A DNA stretch of 64,000 nt from Bradyrhizobium jicamae (GTDB lineage: Bacteria; Pseudomonadota; Alphaproteobacteria; Rhizobiales; Xanthobacteraceae): contig NZ_JAFCJX010000008.1 of assembly GCF_018130695.1 (NCBI RefSeq), positions 1 through 64,000 of the forward strand, given 5' to 3'. Below are positions 1 through 7,625 of the stretch, piece by piece (the first letter of the stretch is position 1; each line of letters starts with the position of its first letter). Below the pieces are notes generated by a model. That model did not search any database and had not been told where the DNA came from. It worked only from the letters and a program-made list of their open reading frames with translations. The position numbers and the translations under genes are program-made.

Positions 1-471
1 ACCTTAAAGCTAGACTTAAGGTCAAATCCTCGGGCCGCCTCTCAAACTACACAAGGCGGCCGACGCCGGAGGGATACGTATTGGGGGCAGGTGGTGCGGG
101 AGAATAATATTCGAGCCTGATACGGGCGCATCGCGGCCTTGATCCCGGCTGGCGGTTGCACCGTCCACTCTACTTTAAGCATGGCTTCACCCGCGGAACT
201 GTCGCGGGTCCCGGGCGTGGCTTTATGCTACGTCTCCGAGCTGTCGGATGACGGAACGTCGATCTTTGACCTGCTGCAATTCTAGGTCGGCGAGACAAAA
301 ACCTTCCTTTGGCGAACCGGGGATCGGAGCGCCATCGCCTCACTAGAGCTCGGCGTGCAGCCGCGTATTCATTAGACGCGCTACACGCAAACCAACCCCT
401 TGAACTTAAATTCTACTTAATAAAGGATGCAATCCTTAGTTGATTTTAACCGCAATTTTTTGGAGGAAGCA
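1..471. other. Non-coding or unresolved leader region
   Basis: I see no convincing gene here. There is a 7-bp inverted repeat ACCTTAA/TTAAGGT at 1-7 and 16-22, and an 8-bp GC-rich inverted repeat GGCCGCCT/AGGCGGCC at 33-40 and 54-61. A 34-codon open frame at 181-285 has no good ribosome site and no recognised product. The last 70 bases are AT-rich and should hold the promoter of the secreted-protein gene that starts at 472. Confidence 0.5.
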
Positions 472-1623
472 ATGTCAATTTCGCGTCGCGCTTTCCTGAA
501 TCGTTCTGCAATTGGTTTGGTAGCGGGCCTTTCGCCAACGTCAATCAGATCACTCTTAGCCCAAGGGATGCCCCAAGCTACGGATGGAGACGAAGAACTG
601 AGAGCGATGCTCTCTGAGAATGCAAAAGCACTGTACAATGACTTCTATATGCGAAGCGGACTCGCCGACAATGGTCAAGTACCAAGAAGCCCAGACTGCG
701 CATCTCCGGATGTTTGGCTCAATGGTCCCAAGCTGCTGCCCGATCCGATCAATTCACTTGTAAACACTTACAATCAACAGTCCCCTACAGAAATCTACGT
801 TGGACAGAAGAACTATATTTATGTTCGTTGTCGCAACTTGGGGCCTGATCGAAATAAGGGACAGATACGGCTCTACTATGTTCCCTCGCAGATTGCGATG
901 TGGCCGCGCCTATGGTCACAAAACAAGCTAAAGACGGATACAGGTTCAGAAACAGTCGCAGTGAATGCTACGTATCACAACCAGATTGTTGGCGCTGCCG
1001 AGCCATTTACATGGGCTGCGCCGCCACCGCCCTCTGGCTCAGATCACTACTGCATGGTCGGACAGGTTGTGACCGCGTCGCATCCAAATCCGATTCCCGA
1101 CGTTCAATATCTCGAAGCTTTGGCTGCTTGGCAGGCGAACAACCCTGGAATTGGATGGAAGAATATTGCCGCGGTTGATAGGGATCGCCCGACTTGGCAG
1201 GAAAATGTTGCGTATCAACATGAACGGACTGATTCCGACGTTTATATGTTGATTGATTGCCTCAACGTTCCTAACGACTGCTACGTAGCACTTAGTTCCG
1301 GCGCGTCGGGTCCAAGCCCTGCGATCGATATACAGAAGACCCGAATTGACACTGGACCGTCTTGGTCCAAGGGAATTCTAACCCGGATTCCTGCCAATTA
1401 TCAGGCGAATCTGACGCTCAGCTTCTGGAAGGGGGCCCAAGCATTGCCGGGCAACCTCTCAATTTCTATACGATCGATCAAGGTCACGACCGCAAAAAGC
1501 TTTGCCGAAAGCTATTTCGAACAGCTTGGTGTTATCGAAAGCTATCAAGTCGACAGCAAAGATGGTCTTAAGCCGGTAAAAGGCTATCCGATCGGAAGAA
1601 TGAACTTCATTCCAAAGATCTGA
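472..1623 (+). CDS. Tat-type secreted protein of unknown function
   Basis: This encodes 383 residues. I chose the ATG at 472 over the in-frame ATG at 427 because GGAGGA lies just upstream and because it puts a twin-arginine signal, SRRAFLNRS at residues 4-12, at the N-terminus, followed by a hydrophobic stretch and a likely cleavage site after SLLAQ. Export folded to the periplasm is therefore likely. Around residues 113-135 is a beta-strand-like segment (YIYVRCRNLGPD, then IRLYYV) that recalls adhesion or CARDB-like beta-sandwich domains; this is only a resemblance. Several cysteines follow. I see no catalytic motif. Codon use is less GC-rich than in the genes beyond 4 kb. A hairpin follows the stop codon. 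Confidence 0.7.
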   Translation: MSISRRAFLNRSAIGLVAGLSPTSIRSLLAQGMPQATDGDEELRAMLSENAKALYNDFYMRSGLADNGQVPRSPDCASPDVWLNGPKLLPDPINSLVNTYNQQSPTEIYVGQKNYIYVRCRNLGPDRNKGQIRLYYVPSQIAMWPRLWSQNKLKTDTGSETVAVNATYHNQIVGAAEPFTWAAPPPPSGSDHYCMVGQVVTASHPNPIPDVQYLEALAAWQANNPGIGWKNIAAVDRDRPTWQENVAYQHERTDSDVYMLIDCLNVPNDCYVALSSGASGPSPAIDIQKTRIDTGPSWSKGILTRIPANYQANLTLSFWKGAQALPGNLSISIRSIKVTTAKSFAESYFEQLGVIESYQVDSKDGLKPVKGYPIGRMNFIPKI

Positions 1624-1634
1624 TGGCTCACAGG

Positions 1635-1670
1635 CAGCGAGCCTCCATAGGCGGCGTCGGTGGCTCGCTG
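1635..1670 (+). terminator. Possible stem-loop terminator
   Basis: A perfect 9-bp stem, CAGCGAGCC (1635-1643) with GGCTCGCTG (1662-1670), starts 12 bases after the secreted-protein stop. The loop is long (18 bases) and no T-run follows, so intrinsic termination is uncertain. Confidence 0.4.
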
Positions 1671-1782
1671 ACTTGTCCCACTTGTTCTAACGTTTCACGC
1701 ATGGCAGATGCTGGCGCAGGCTGGTGATTATGCGGCGCGTCTGGTATGGGATGGCAGCACCCGTGTGCACTCGCGGGTTCGC

Positions 1783-1859
1783 GGTCCCGTAGCTCAGCCG
1801 GATAGAGCGACGGTTTCCTAAACCGTAGGTCGGAAGTTCGAGTCTTCCCGGGATCGCCA
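1783..1859 (+). tRNA. tRNA-Arg (anticodon CCT)
   Basis: A full cloverleaf can be drawn: acceptor GGTCCCG/CGGGATC with one G-T pair; D-arm GCTC/GAGC; anticodon stem ACGGT/ACCGT with loop TTCCTAA giving anticodon CCT; T-arm GGAAG/CTTCC with loop TTCGAGT; discriminator G; and an encoded CCA. Anticodon CCT reads the AGG arginine codon, which is rare in high-GC genomes. tRNA genes of this kind are common integration sites, but no integrase and no repeat of the tRNA 3' end was found in the following 2.2 kb. Confidence 0.95.
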
Positions 1860-1990
1860 TAAAATCAACGATTTAACTATATGTGCGGCAGCCGGAGCAG
1901 ATGAATTTGCTCCGTTTTTGCTCCGCTCGTTCAACGGTAGCAGTTTCGAGCCTCCACAAGTATTCTGCGATCGGCTGGGGGCCGCACTGC

Positions 1991-2872
1991 ATGCTCATTC
2001 TTCGATTGTTTTTCAGCTTTTACGGACGGCTCAACCGCGCAAAATTTTGGCTCGCGCTCGCTCTCATCTACGCGTGGTGGGGCGGGGTTGTGGCTATTTG
2101 GTACGCTGTACTCTCACACGATGATACTGGAAACGGTATTGCTGGAGTCTTGATGGTCGTAGGCGTGGTGTCGTTCTTTTCGATCATGGCGAAGAGACTC
2201 CACGATGTGGGGCAGACGGCATGGTGGGTCGCTGCAGCCAACGGTGTGCTGGTTCTAGCTGCAAGATCAAGAGATGAGACGTCCGCTTCTATCACGAGCG
2301 CTCTTCTCTTTATTGCCGTCATCGTTCTCGGAAGCATGAAAGGACAAGTAGGGGGGAACACGTTCGGTCCAGATCCCTTGGAAGGCAGGCGAGAGCCAAG
2401 AGAGATGACCCCAAAGGAACAAAGCGCTTACGATAAAGGGCGTGAGTTCTCAAATGAGCTGTTCGGAGTGTTCGACGATTACATGCAGCAGCGCTTCGAG
2501 CCGGTGAAAGGAAGATATCTAGATATTCTTAGAGGTAACGTGCGCGATGCGCTGCAAGCGACGGACTCTCCGCCGCTAACTGTTGCTCGGGTTGAATATC
2601 GAGTGTTCCTGAACAACGTGAAGGAACTCGAAGAAAAAATGCTCGAAGAGTTAAAACAGTACATGCACAAGTGGCTAGATGTGGCTCACCAAATCGGTGT
2701 GGGGGAGGACACTGAGCGAGCGTTCGGTATTCGGGTTAGCAACTACATCTCTGATCTTTCAATGGCCGGATTGAAATTGCTGACGGACTACGCCGTATCG
2801 TTAAAGGACGCGGATACAGAGTGGCGCTTGGCAAATCCAGCGCGAGCGAAAGATTTTCCTGAACCTGAGTGA
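1991..2872 (+). CDS. DUF805 membrane protein with C-terminal helical domain
   Basis: This encodes 293 residues from the ATG at 1991. That start gives the classic DUF805 opening, a short hydrophobic stretch then FYGRLNRAKFW, whereas the open frame upstream to 1883 looks non-coding. DUF805 proteins are small inner-membrane proteins of unknown role. Here the family domain (about residues 1-130) has roughly four hydrophobic segments, the conserved AKRLHDVG motif and the closing FGPDPL. Unusually, about 155 more residues follow (130-293): charged, helix-forming, with Glu/Lys-rich stretches such as VKELEEKMLEELK that look like a cytoplasmic coiled coil. It lies 131 bases after the tRNA. Function is unknown. 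Confidence 0.75.
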   Translation: MLILRLFFSFYGRLNRAKFWLALALIYAWWGGVVAIWYAVLSHDDTGNGIAGVLMVVGVVSFFSIMAKRLHDVGQTAWWVAAANGVLVLAARSRDETSASITSALLFIAVIVLGSMKGQVGGNTFGPDPLEGRREPREMTPKEQSAYDKGREFSNELFGVFDDYMQQRFEPVKGRYLDILRGNVRDALQATDSPPLTVARVEYRVFLNNVKELEEKMLEELKQYMHKWLDVAHQIGVGEDTERAFGIRVSNYISDLSMAGLKLLTDYAVSLKDADTEWRLANPARAKDFPEPE

Positions 2873-3026
2873 TGGAGACAGCTAGCGCTGATCCAGCATT
2901 ATGTCGTTCGTCAATTTTTTACAACTTCAACCCAAAGCCGAGCGGGCTCGCGCGTGAAATGCCCAATCTCTGCAGAAATGTAAGCGCAAGCGTAGCAGTG
3001 CGCATTTGCATGTTATACTGCCCGGC

Positions 3027-3131
3027 ATGGACGTACAGGAAGTCGGTCGCCTAGGAGGCTTTGCGACTAACGAAAAGCTCTCCAAGAAAAAGCGTCAGCG
3101 AAACGCTCGCAGGGCTGCACAAGCTCGATGA
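3027..3131 (+). CDS. Small basic protein, 34 residues
   Basis: A short frame encodes a 34-residue protein rich in Lys, Arg and Ala, with GGFATNEKLSKKKRQRNARR in the middle and an AAQAR end. The pattern GG-A-(about 6)-LS-(R/K)-(A)RKAA-AR occurs in many small basic bacterial proteins of unknown role, where it usually continues into a Trp-Ala-Arg tail; here it stops just before that point. TATACT at 3014-3019 could be a -10 box, but it would give almost no leader. The stop is 17 bases before the TTG start of the next gene, so the two may be co-transcribed. Translation is not certain. Confidence 0.4.
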   Translation: MDVQEVGRLGGFATNEKLSKKKRQRNARRAAQAR

Positions 3132-3148
3132 TCTAAGAGGGGGTAGGT

Positions 3149-3904
3149 TTGTCAGAGCAAGCAACGATCTCGGCAGAGCAGGCCAAAGAGCAGCCTGCAA
3201 CACTTCCCTCATTCAAAGAGGTCCTCCAGGCAACGAAAGATAATTTCGTCATTGTGTCCGCAGCCGCCGTGCTGATCGGCGTCGTGTTGGCGATGACTTT
3301 CTTGAGTTCTTATTTGTGGGTGTTCGATTGGCATCTGATCTGGTTCGTACAGTATCCCGACATCATAACGTTTGGTCTCATCGCAATCGGAGTTCTCTCC
3401 GGTTCATTCGCGTTCATCCAATCTTCAGTGATGACGTTAATTGAAGCGTTCAATCTAAAAGGCCGCACAAGAATTGTCTGGATTGTTGTTCTTGTTCTCT
3501 TGGCCGGAGCATTGGCCGCGACCAGCGCGCGCGATGCGGTGGCGCGCGGGGAGGGATATTTCCACATTGTCTCCGGGGCAGGCGCACTCTTTGGAGCTGT
3601 ATTCTTGATCATGATACTGGCCCGACACGTCAAGAGCGCTCGTCCGCCTAACTCTTTACAGCTGATGTTCCTCTCGTTCGCTCTCATCGGTGAGGTGGCA
3701 ATCATCGGCCAATGGGTTGGTCAAACCGTAAGAGAGAAGAGTGATTTCAACCAAGATGTTTTTGTCAAAGATCAAGCGCTCAACGACGTCAAGATCGTTA
3801 TTGTCATGTCTCGGCACACGGTTCTCATGAAAGGCAACGTTCTCTATGTCGTGCCGACTGCCGACATCACCAAATTCCAGTCGATCGGCAAAAGCATCAA
3901 ATAG
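3149..3904 (+). CDS. Membrane protein of unknown function
   Basis: This encodes 251 residues from a TTG codon, chosen because GAGGGGG (3137-3143) sits at good distance and the N-terminus MSEQATISAEQ is a plausible soluble lead-in. Four hydrophobic segments follow, at about residues 34-57, 72-94, 108-127 and 142-160, with a possible fifth near 170-190. The last 55 residues are soluble and resemble a short beta-rich tail. No enzyme motif was recognised. It is convergent with the AraC gene, with a perfect hairpin between them. With the preceding small basic protein it may form a two-gene unit. Function cannot be assigned. Confidence 0.7.
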   Translation: MSEQATISAEQAKEQPATLPSFKEVLQATKDNFVIVSAAAVLIGVVLAMTFLSSYLWVFDWHLIWFVQYPDIITFGLIAIGVLSGSFAFIQSSVMTLIEAFNLKGRTRIVWIVVLVLLAGALAATSARDAVARGEGYFHIVSGAGALFGAVFLIMILARHVKSARPPNSLQLMFLSFALIGEVAIIGQWVGQTVREKSDFNQDVFVKDQALNDVKIVIVMSRHTVLMKGNVLYVVPTADITKFQSIGKSIK

Positions 3905-3954
3905 ACCATTCCGATGCCGTTCCCCTGCCCGCGGCTCCCATTGGCACGGCTGAG

Positions 3955-3976
3955 GATCGTCACCTGAGTGACGATC
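3955..3976. terminator. Bidirectional hairpin between convergent genes
   Basis: A perfect 9-bp stem, GATCGTCAC (3955-3963) and GTGACGATC (3968-3976), with a CTGA tetraloop, lies between the membrane-protein gene and the convergent AraC gene. No long T-run follows on either side, but position and perfection suggest a shared terminator. Confidence 0.6.
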
Positions 3977-4003
3977 TACCCGCTCTTCCGCGCCGTCGGC
4001 AGC

Positions 4004-4912
4004 CTACGTCGCCGGAAACGCCTTCCGGGCGCGGAACTGCGCCGGCGTCACGCCGACCGCCTTGCGAAAAGCCTTGTTAAAATTCGCTTGCGAGGAGAAG
4101 CCGGCGGCCAGCGCGATCTCGCCGATCTGGGTGTCTTCGCTGAGCAGACGCATCTTCGCCGAGGCGAGGCGCTGGTGGCTGACGAATTCGTGCGGGGGCG
4201 TTCCGGTGGCGAGGCGGAAGCTGCGGGCGAAGTGGGCTGCGCTCATGCAGGCGACCGACGCCATCTGGGTCACCGTGAGCTCGGCATCGAGGTTGCCGCG
4301 GATGAATTCCACCACGCGTGCCAGCCGCCGCGCATCCAGCGGTTTGTCGGCGTGTCGCACCGCCGGCTGGCGAATGTCGGCCGCGGAGTATTTGTGGACG
4401 AGGTGTGCGGAGAGCGCGAGTCCAAGCGCCTCCATGAGCAGGCGTCCCGAGGAGCTTTCGTGATTCAGCTCCTGCAGGATCTGGCCGGCGATCTGATTGA
4501 TGAACAGATCCTGCGCGATGGCTTCGTAACGCAGCTCCACCCGCTTGGGGTCGACATCGAGGTCGCGCAGCATCGCGTCCTCGAACGGTTGGCCGGGCAG
4601 GAAGATGTGCAGGCAGTCCTGCAGCGGCTCGGCGACGTTGATGAATTCTTCGGTGATGCCGGACGGGCAGAGCCATACGGTGCCCGGCTGGCCATGCGTG
4701 ACCTGGCGCATTCCGCTGCCGACGCGATCCACCAGGCTGTGGCCGTTCAGCAGCACGGCGACCTCGGTGTCGCGCGGCGTCAGCGGCGGCAGCTCGCCGG
4801 CCGCGTGCGTCCAGCGCTCGACCAGCAGGTTTGACCAACGTCGTTCGCAGGAGGTCTGCAGCATGCGTCCGGTAACATATTTACCGGCCGAGTGCCCGAG
4901 GACCTGGCCCAT
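4004..4912 (-). CDS. AraC-family transcriptional regulator
   Basis: This encodes 302 residues from the ATG at 4912, which has GAGGAGAG just upstream; an ATG at 4945 would lie inside the inverted repeat described next. The last 100 residues carry two helix-turn-helix units, the first with LTVTQMASVACMSAAHFARS and the second with IGEIALAAGFSSQANFNKAF, followed by the family closing VGVTPAQFR. The N-terminal 190 residues are a likely effector-binding cupin-like domain. It is divergent from the molybdopterin oxidoreductase operon and is the natural candidate to control it. The shared 227-base interval holds an inverted repeat and a tandem 15-bp repeat. The effector is unknown. Confidence 0.9.
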   Translation of the reverse strand: MGQVLGHSAGKYVTGRMLQTSCERRWSNLLVERWTHAAGELPPLTPRDTEVAVLLNGHSLVDRVGSGMRQVTHGQPGTVWLCPSGITEEFINVAEPLQDCLHIFLPGQPFEDAMLRDLDVDPKRVELRYEAIAQDLFINQIAGQILQELNHESSSGRLLMEALGLALSAHLVHKYSAADIRQPAVRHADKPLDARRLARVVEFIRGNLDAELTVTQMASVACMSAAHFARSFRLATGTPPHEFVSHQRLASAKMRLLSEDTQIGEIALAAGFSSQANFNKAFRKAVGVTPAQFRARKAFPAT

Positions 4913-4924
4913 CGCACTCTCCTC

Positions 4925-4945
4925 TTGAGCGGTTACGCCGCTCAA
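4925..4945. promoter_or_regulatory. Perfect inverted repeat upstream of AraC gene
   Basis: TTGAGCGG and CCGCTCAA form a perfect 8-bp inverted repeat around a 5-base centre, 12 bases upstream of the AraC start codon and next to its ribosome site. It could be an autoregulatory operator or a leader hairpin limiting translation of the regulator. Confidence 0.4.
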
Positions 4946-4949
4946 AAAA

Positions 4950-4979
4950 ATCTAGGCACGATTCATCTAGGCACGCTTC
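4950..4979. promoter_or_regulatory. Tandem direct repeat, candidate AraC-protein site
   Basis: ATCTAGGCACGATTC (4950-4964) is followed at once by ATCTAGGCACGCTTC (4965-4979), identical at 14 of 15 positions. AraC-family proteins typically bind direct repeats. This one lies between the AraC gene and the molybdopterin oxidoreductase operon, so it is the best candidate operator for the pair. Confidence 0.5.
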
Positions 4980-5139
4980 AAGGCAATTTCCGTGCCCATT
5001 GTCGGCTGCGGGCCCGCGGGCCGTCAAGCGGCGATCTCCGCAGGACAGGAAAAATGTTCCGCAGCCCAGGATAATCGCGCGGCGTTCCGATTTGGCAGAC
5101 TGCGGCTTCCGATCCGCCAAACCGCTGAGGAGCGCGCAC

Positions 5140-7266
5140 GTGGCCCAGAGCATAGTCGTTGGTGCATGCCCACATGACTGTCCCGATACCTGTTCGATCC
5201 TCACGACGGTCGAAGACGGCAAGGCGATCGCCGTTCGCGGCAATCCCGACCATCCCTTCACGAAGGGCAGGCTCTGCGTGAAGGTGAACAATTACGAGGA
5301 GCGGGTCTACAGCGACCAGCGCGTGCTGCATCCGCTCAAGCGGGTCGGCCCGAAAGGCAGCGGCAGCTTTACGCGCATTTCCTGGGATGAGGCGGTTGGC
5401 GAGATCGCCGCGAAGTGGAAAGCGATCATCGCCGATGATGGCGCCGAGGCGATCCTGCCTTACAGCTATCTCGGCACCCAGGGCATCATCAACGGCCTCA
5501 ATGTCGGCGATCCCCTGTTCAACAAGCTCGGCGCCTCCGTGTCGGAACGCACCTTCTGCGATTCGGCGTCGTGCACCGCCTACATGATGACGATCGGGCA
5601 CACGCCGGGTGTCGACCCCGAAAGCTTCGTGCATTCCAAATACCTCATCCTCTGGGCCTGCAACACGCTGAGCACCAACTCGCATCATTGGCCGTTCATC
5701 GAGAAGGCGAAGAAGAACGGCGCGAAGCTCGTCGTGATCGATCCGGTGCGAACCCGCACGGCGGCGCTGGCCGACTGGCATCTGCAGATCCGCCCCGGCA
5801 CCGATTGCGCGCTGGCGCTGGCGATGATCCACATCGTCATCAAGGAAAACCTGATCGACCGCGACTACATCGACAAGCACACGATCGGGTTCGACGAGCT
5901 CGCCGCGCGTGCCGCGTCCTACACGCCGGAATTCGCCGCAGCCGAGACCGGCATTCCGGTCGAGGACATCATCAAGCTCGCGCGCGAATACGCGACGACC
6001 CCTCCTGCAGTGGTGCGCATCGGCGTCGCCGTGGAGCGCCATGCCGGCGGCGGACAGACGGTTCGTGCCATCGCGTGCCTGCCCGCCCTGATCGGGGCCT
6101 GGAAGCATGTCGGCGGCGGCCTGCTGCAGCTTCCGATCTGGGCATTCCCGGTCAATTGGCCGAATTTGATGCGCCCCGACCTGCAGCCGCCGAAGATGCG
6201 CGTCATCAACACCTGGCGTCTCGGCGCGGCACTGACCGGCGATTTGCCCGCGGGGCCGCCGATCCGATCGCTGTTCGTCTACAACGCCAATCCGATGGCC
6301 ATGGTCACCGAGCAGGACAAGCTCGAGCGCGGGCTGGCGCGGGAGGATTTGTTCACGGTGGTCAGCGAGCATTTCCTGACCGACACCGCCAAATATGCCG
6401 ACATCGTGCTGCCCGCGACCACGCAGCTCGAGCAGAAGGACATCATGTTCTCCTGGGGGCATCTCTATCTCTCCTACAACAATCCGGCGATCGCGCCGCT
6501 CGGCGAAGCCGTCTCCAACACCGAGCTGTTCCGGCGCCTCGCCGCAGCGATGGGGATCGACGATCCCTTCTTCTTCCGCTCCGACGATGAAATGATCGAA
6601 ACGTCGATGGACTGGAGCAGTCCCGCGCTGCAGGGGATCAGCCTGGAGCAACTGAAGCAGACCGGTTTTGCCAGGCTGACGTTGCAGAACCCGGATGACT
6701 GGGCGCCGCATCGCGACGGCAATTTCCCGACGCCGTCGGGAAAATGCGAGTTCAAATCGAGCATCGCCGAAGGCGGCAATTTCGTCGTGCCGCTGTTCCG
6801 GCAGGGCTACGGCGCCGACCAGGCCGGCGAGCCGGTCGATCCGCTGCCGCATTACATCGCGTCGAACGAGAATCCGATGACGGCGCCGGCGGAAGCCGAG
6901 CGCTATCCGCTGAGCCTGATCTCGCCGAAGAGCCACGCCTTCCTGAACTCGAACTACGGCAATCTGCCCGCGCAGCAGGTGCTGGCCGGCGAGCAGCAGA
7001 TGGTCGTGCTGAACCCCGAGGATGCCGCGCCGCGCGGCATCGTGGCCGGTGCGCCGATCCGCGTCTTCAATCAGCGCGGCTCGTTCGAGGCCTTCGCAAC
7101 GCTGTCGGCGGACGTCATGCGCGGCGTGGTGGTGGCGCCGGCCGGATACTGGCACCGCTCGAACCGCAAGGGCGCGACCGTCCATGCGGTGACGCCGCCG
7201 GCCTATGCGGATCTCGGCCGGGCCCCGACATTCTCCGACGTCCTGGTGCAGGTGGCGAGCGCCTGA
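5140..7266 (+). CDS. Molybdopterin oxidoreductase (DMSO reductase superfamily)
   Basis: This encodes 708 residues from a GTG at 5140 with GAGGAG upstream; the open frame reaches further 5' but that part lacks family sequence. The N-terminus has a [4Fe-4S] motif with cysteines at 10, 14, 18 and 46, typical of bis-MGD enzymes. The molybdopterin core follows, including FCDSASCTAYMM, which contains the likely Mo-ligand region, ILWACNTLSTNS, and VIDPVRTRTA. The C-terminal 120 residues are the dinucleotide-binding domain, with LISPKSHAFLNSNYGN. No Tat signal is seen, so the enzyme should be cytoplasmic. It heads an operon with a ferredoxin, a flavoprotein reductase and moaA, implying NAD(P)H-linked electron supply. 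The substrate is not evident from sequence. Confidence 0.9.
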   Translation: MAQSIVVGACPHDCPDTCSILTTVEDGKAIAVRGNPDHPFTKGRLCVKVNNYEERVYSDQRVLHPLKRVGPKGSGSFTRISWDEAVGEIAAKWKAIIADDGAEAILPYSYLGTQGIINGLNVGDPLFNKLGASVSERTFCDSASCTAYMMTIGHTPGVDPESFVHSKYLILWACNTLSTNSHHWPFIEKAKKNGAKLVVIDPVRTRTAALADWHLQIRPGTDCALALAMIHIVIKENLIDRDYIDKHTIGFDELAARAASYTPEFAAAETGIPVEDIIKLAREYATTPPAVVRIGVAVERHAGGGQTVRAIACLPALIGAWKHVGGGLLQLPIWAFPVNWPNLMRPDLQPPKMRVINTWRLGAALTGDLPAGPPIRSLFVYNANPMAMVTEQDKLERGLAREDLFTVVSEHFLTDTAKYADIVLPATTQLEQKDIMFSWGHLYLSYNNPAIAPLGEAVSNTELFRRLAAAMGIDDPFFFRSDDEMIETSMDWSSPALQGISLEQLKQTGFARLTLQNPDDWAPHRDGNFPTPSGKCEFKSSIAEGGNFVVPLFRQGYGADQAGEPVDPLPHYIASNENPMTAPAEAERYPLSLISPKSHAFLNSNYGNLPAQQVLAGEQQMVVLNPEDAAPRGIVAGAPIRVFNQRGSFEAFATLSADVMRGVVVAPAGYWHRSNRKGATVHAVTPPAYADLGRAPTFSDVLVQVASA

Positions 7267-7319
7267 CGCACTACGCGGCCGGCGTCGGCCGCGTGTTGCC
7301 TTCAACGAGAGAACAGACG

Positions 7320-7625
7320 ATGCCCTATGTCGTGACGGATCTCTGCAACGGCTGCCGCTATACCGAGTGCGTCAGCGTCTGTCCCGTCGAGTGCTTTCAT
7401 ATCGACGACAGCATGACCTATATCGATCCGACCAACTGCATCGACTGCGGCGGCTGTGTTCCGGTCTGCCCGGTCGGCGCGATCAAGGCCGCGCACAAGC
7501 TGCCGCCGGACAAGACGGAGTGGATCGAGATCAACCGTCGCAGGGCGGCCGAGACGCCGGTCGTTGCGAGCCGGCTTCCGCCACTGCCCGGCGCCGACGC
7601 GCGCAAGGCGATGATCCTGCGATGA
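7320..7625 (+). CDS. fdxA: 7Fe ferredoxin (FdxA type)
   Basis: This encodes 101 residues. Its cysteine pattern matches the Azotobacter FdI/FdxA type: C9, C17 and C50 for a [3Fe-4S] cluster, C21, C40, C43 and C46 for a [4Fe-4S] cluster, with extra cysteines at 12 and 25. It is likely the electron carrier between the flavoprotein encoded next and the molybdopterin enzyme encoded before it. Its stop overlaps the ATG of the reductase gene (ATGA), so translation is probably coupled. Confidence 0.92.
   Translation: MPYVVTDLCNGCRYTECVSVCPVECFHIDDSMTYIDPTNCIDCGGCVPVCPVGAIKAAHKLPPDKTEWIEINRRRAAETPVVASRLPPLPGADARKAMILR

Noticed and set aside
181..285. 34-codon frame in the first 471 bases
   Set aside because: No ribosome site, no recognised sequence and no neighbouring context; may be a chance frame or decayed gene piece.
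1783..4003. Integrated element bounded by tRNA-Arg
   Set aside because: No integrase gene and no duplicate of the tRNA 3' end was found before 4 kb, so I list only a possible remnant as a finding.
4978..7305. 775-codon open frame antisense to the molybdopterin oxidoreductase gene
   Set aside because: It is the high-GC shadow of a clear gene, with Arg/Ala/Gly-rich low-complexity sequence and no family motif.
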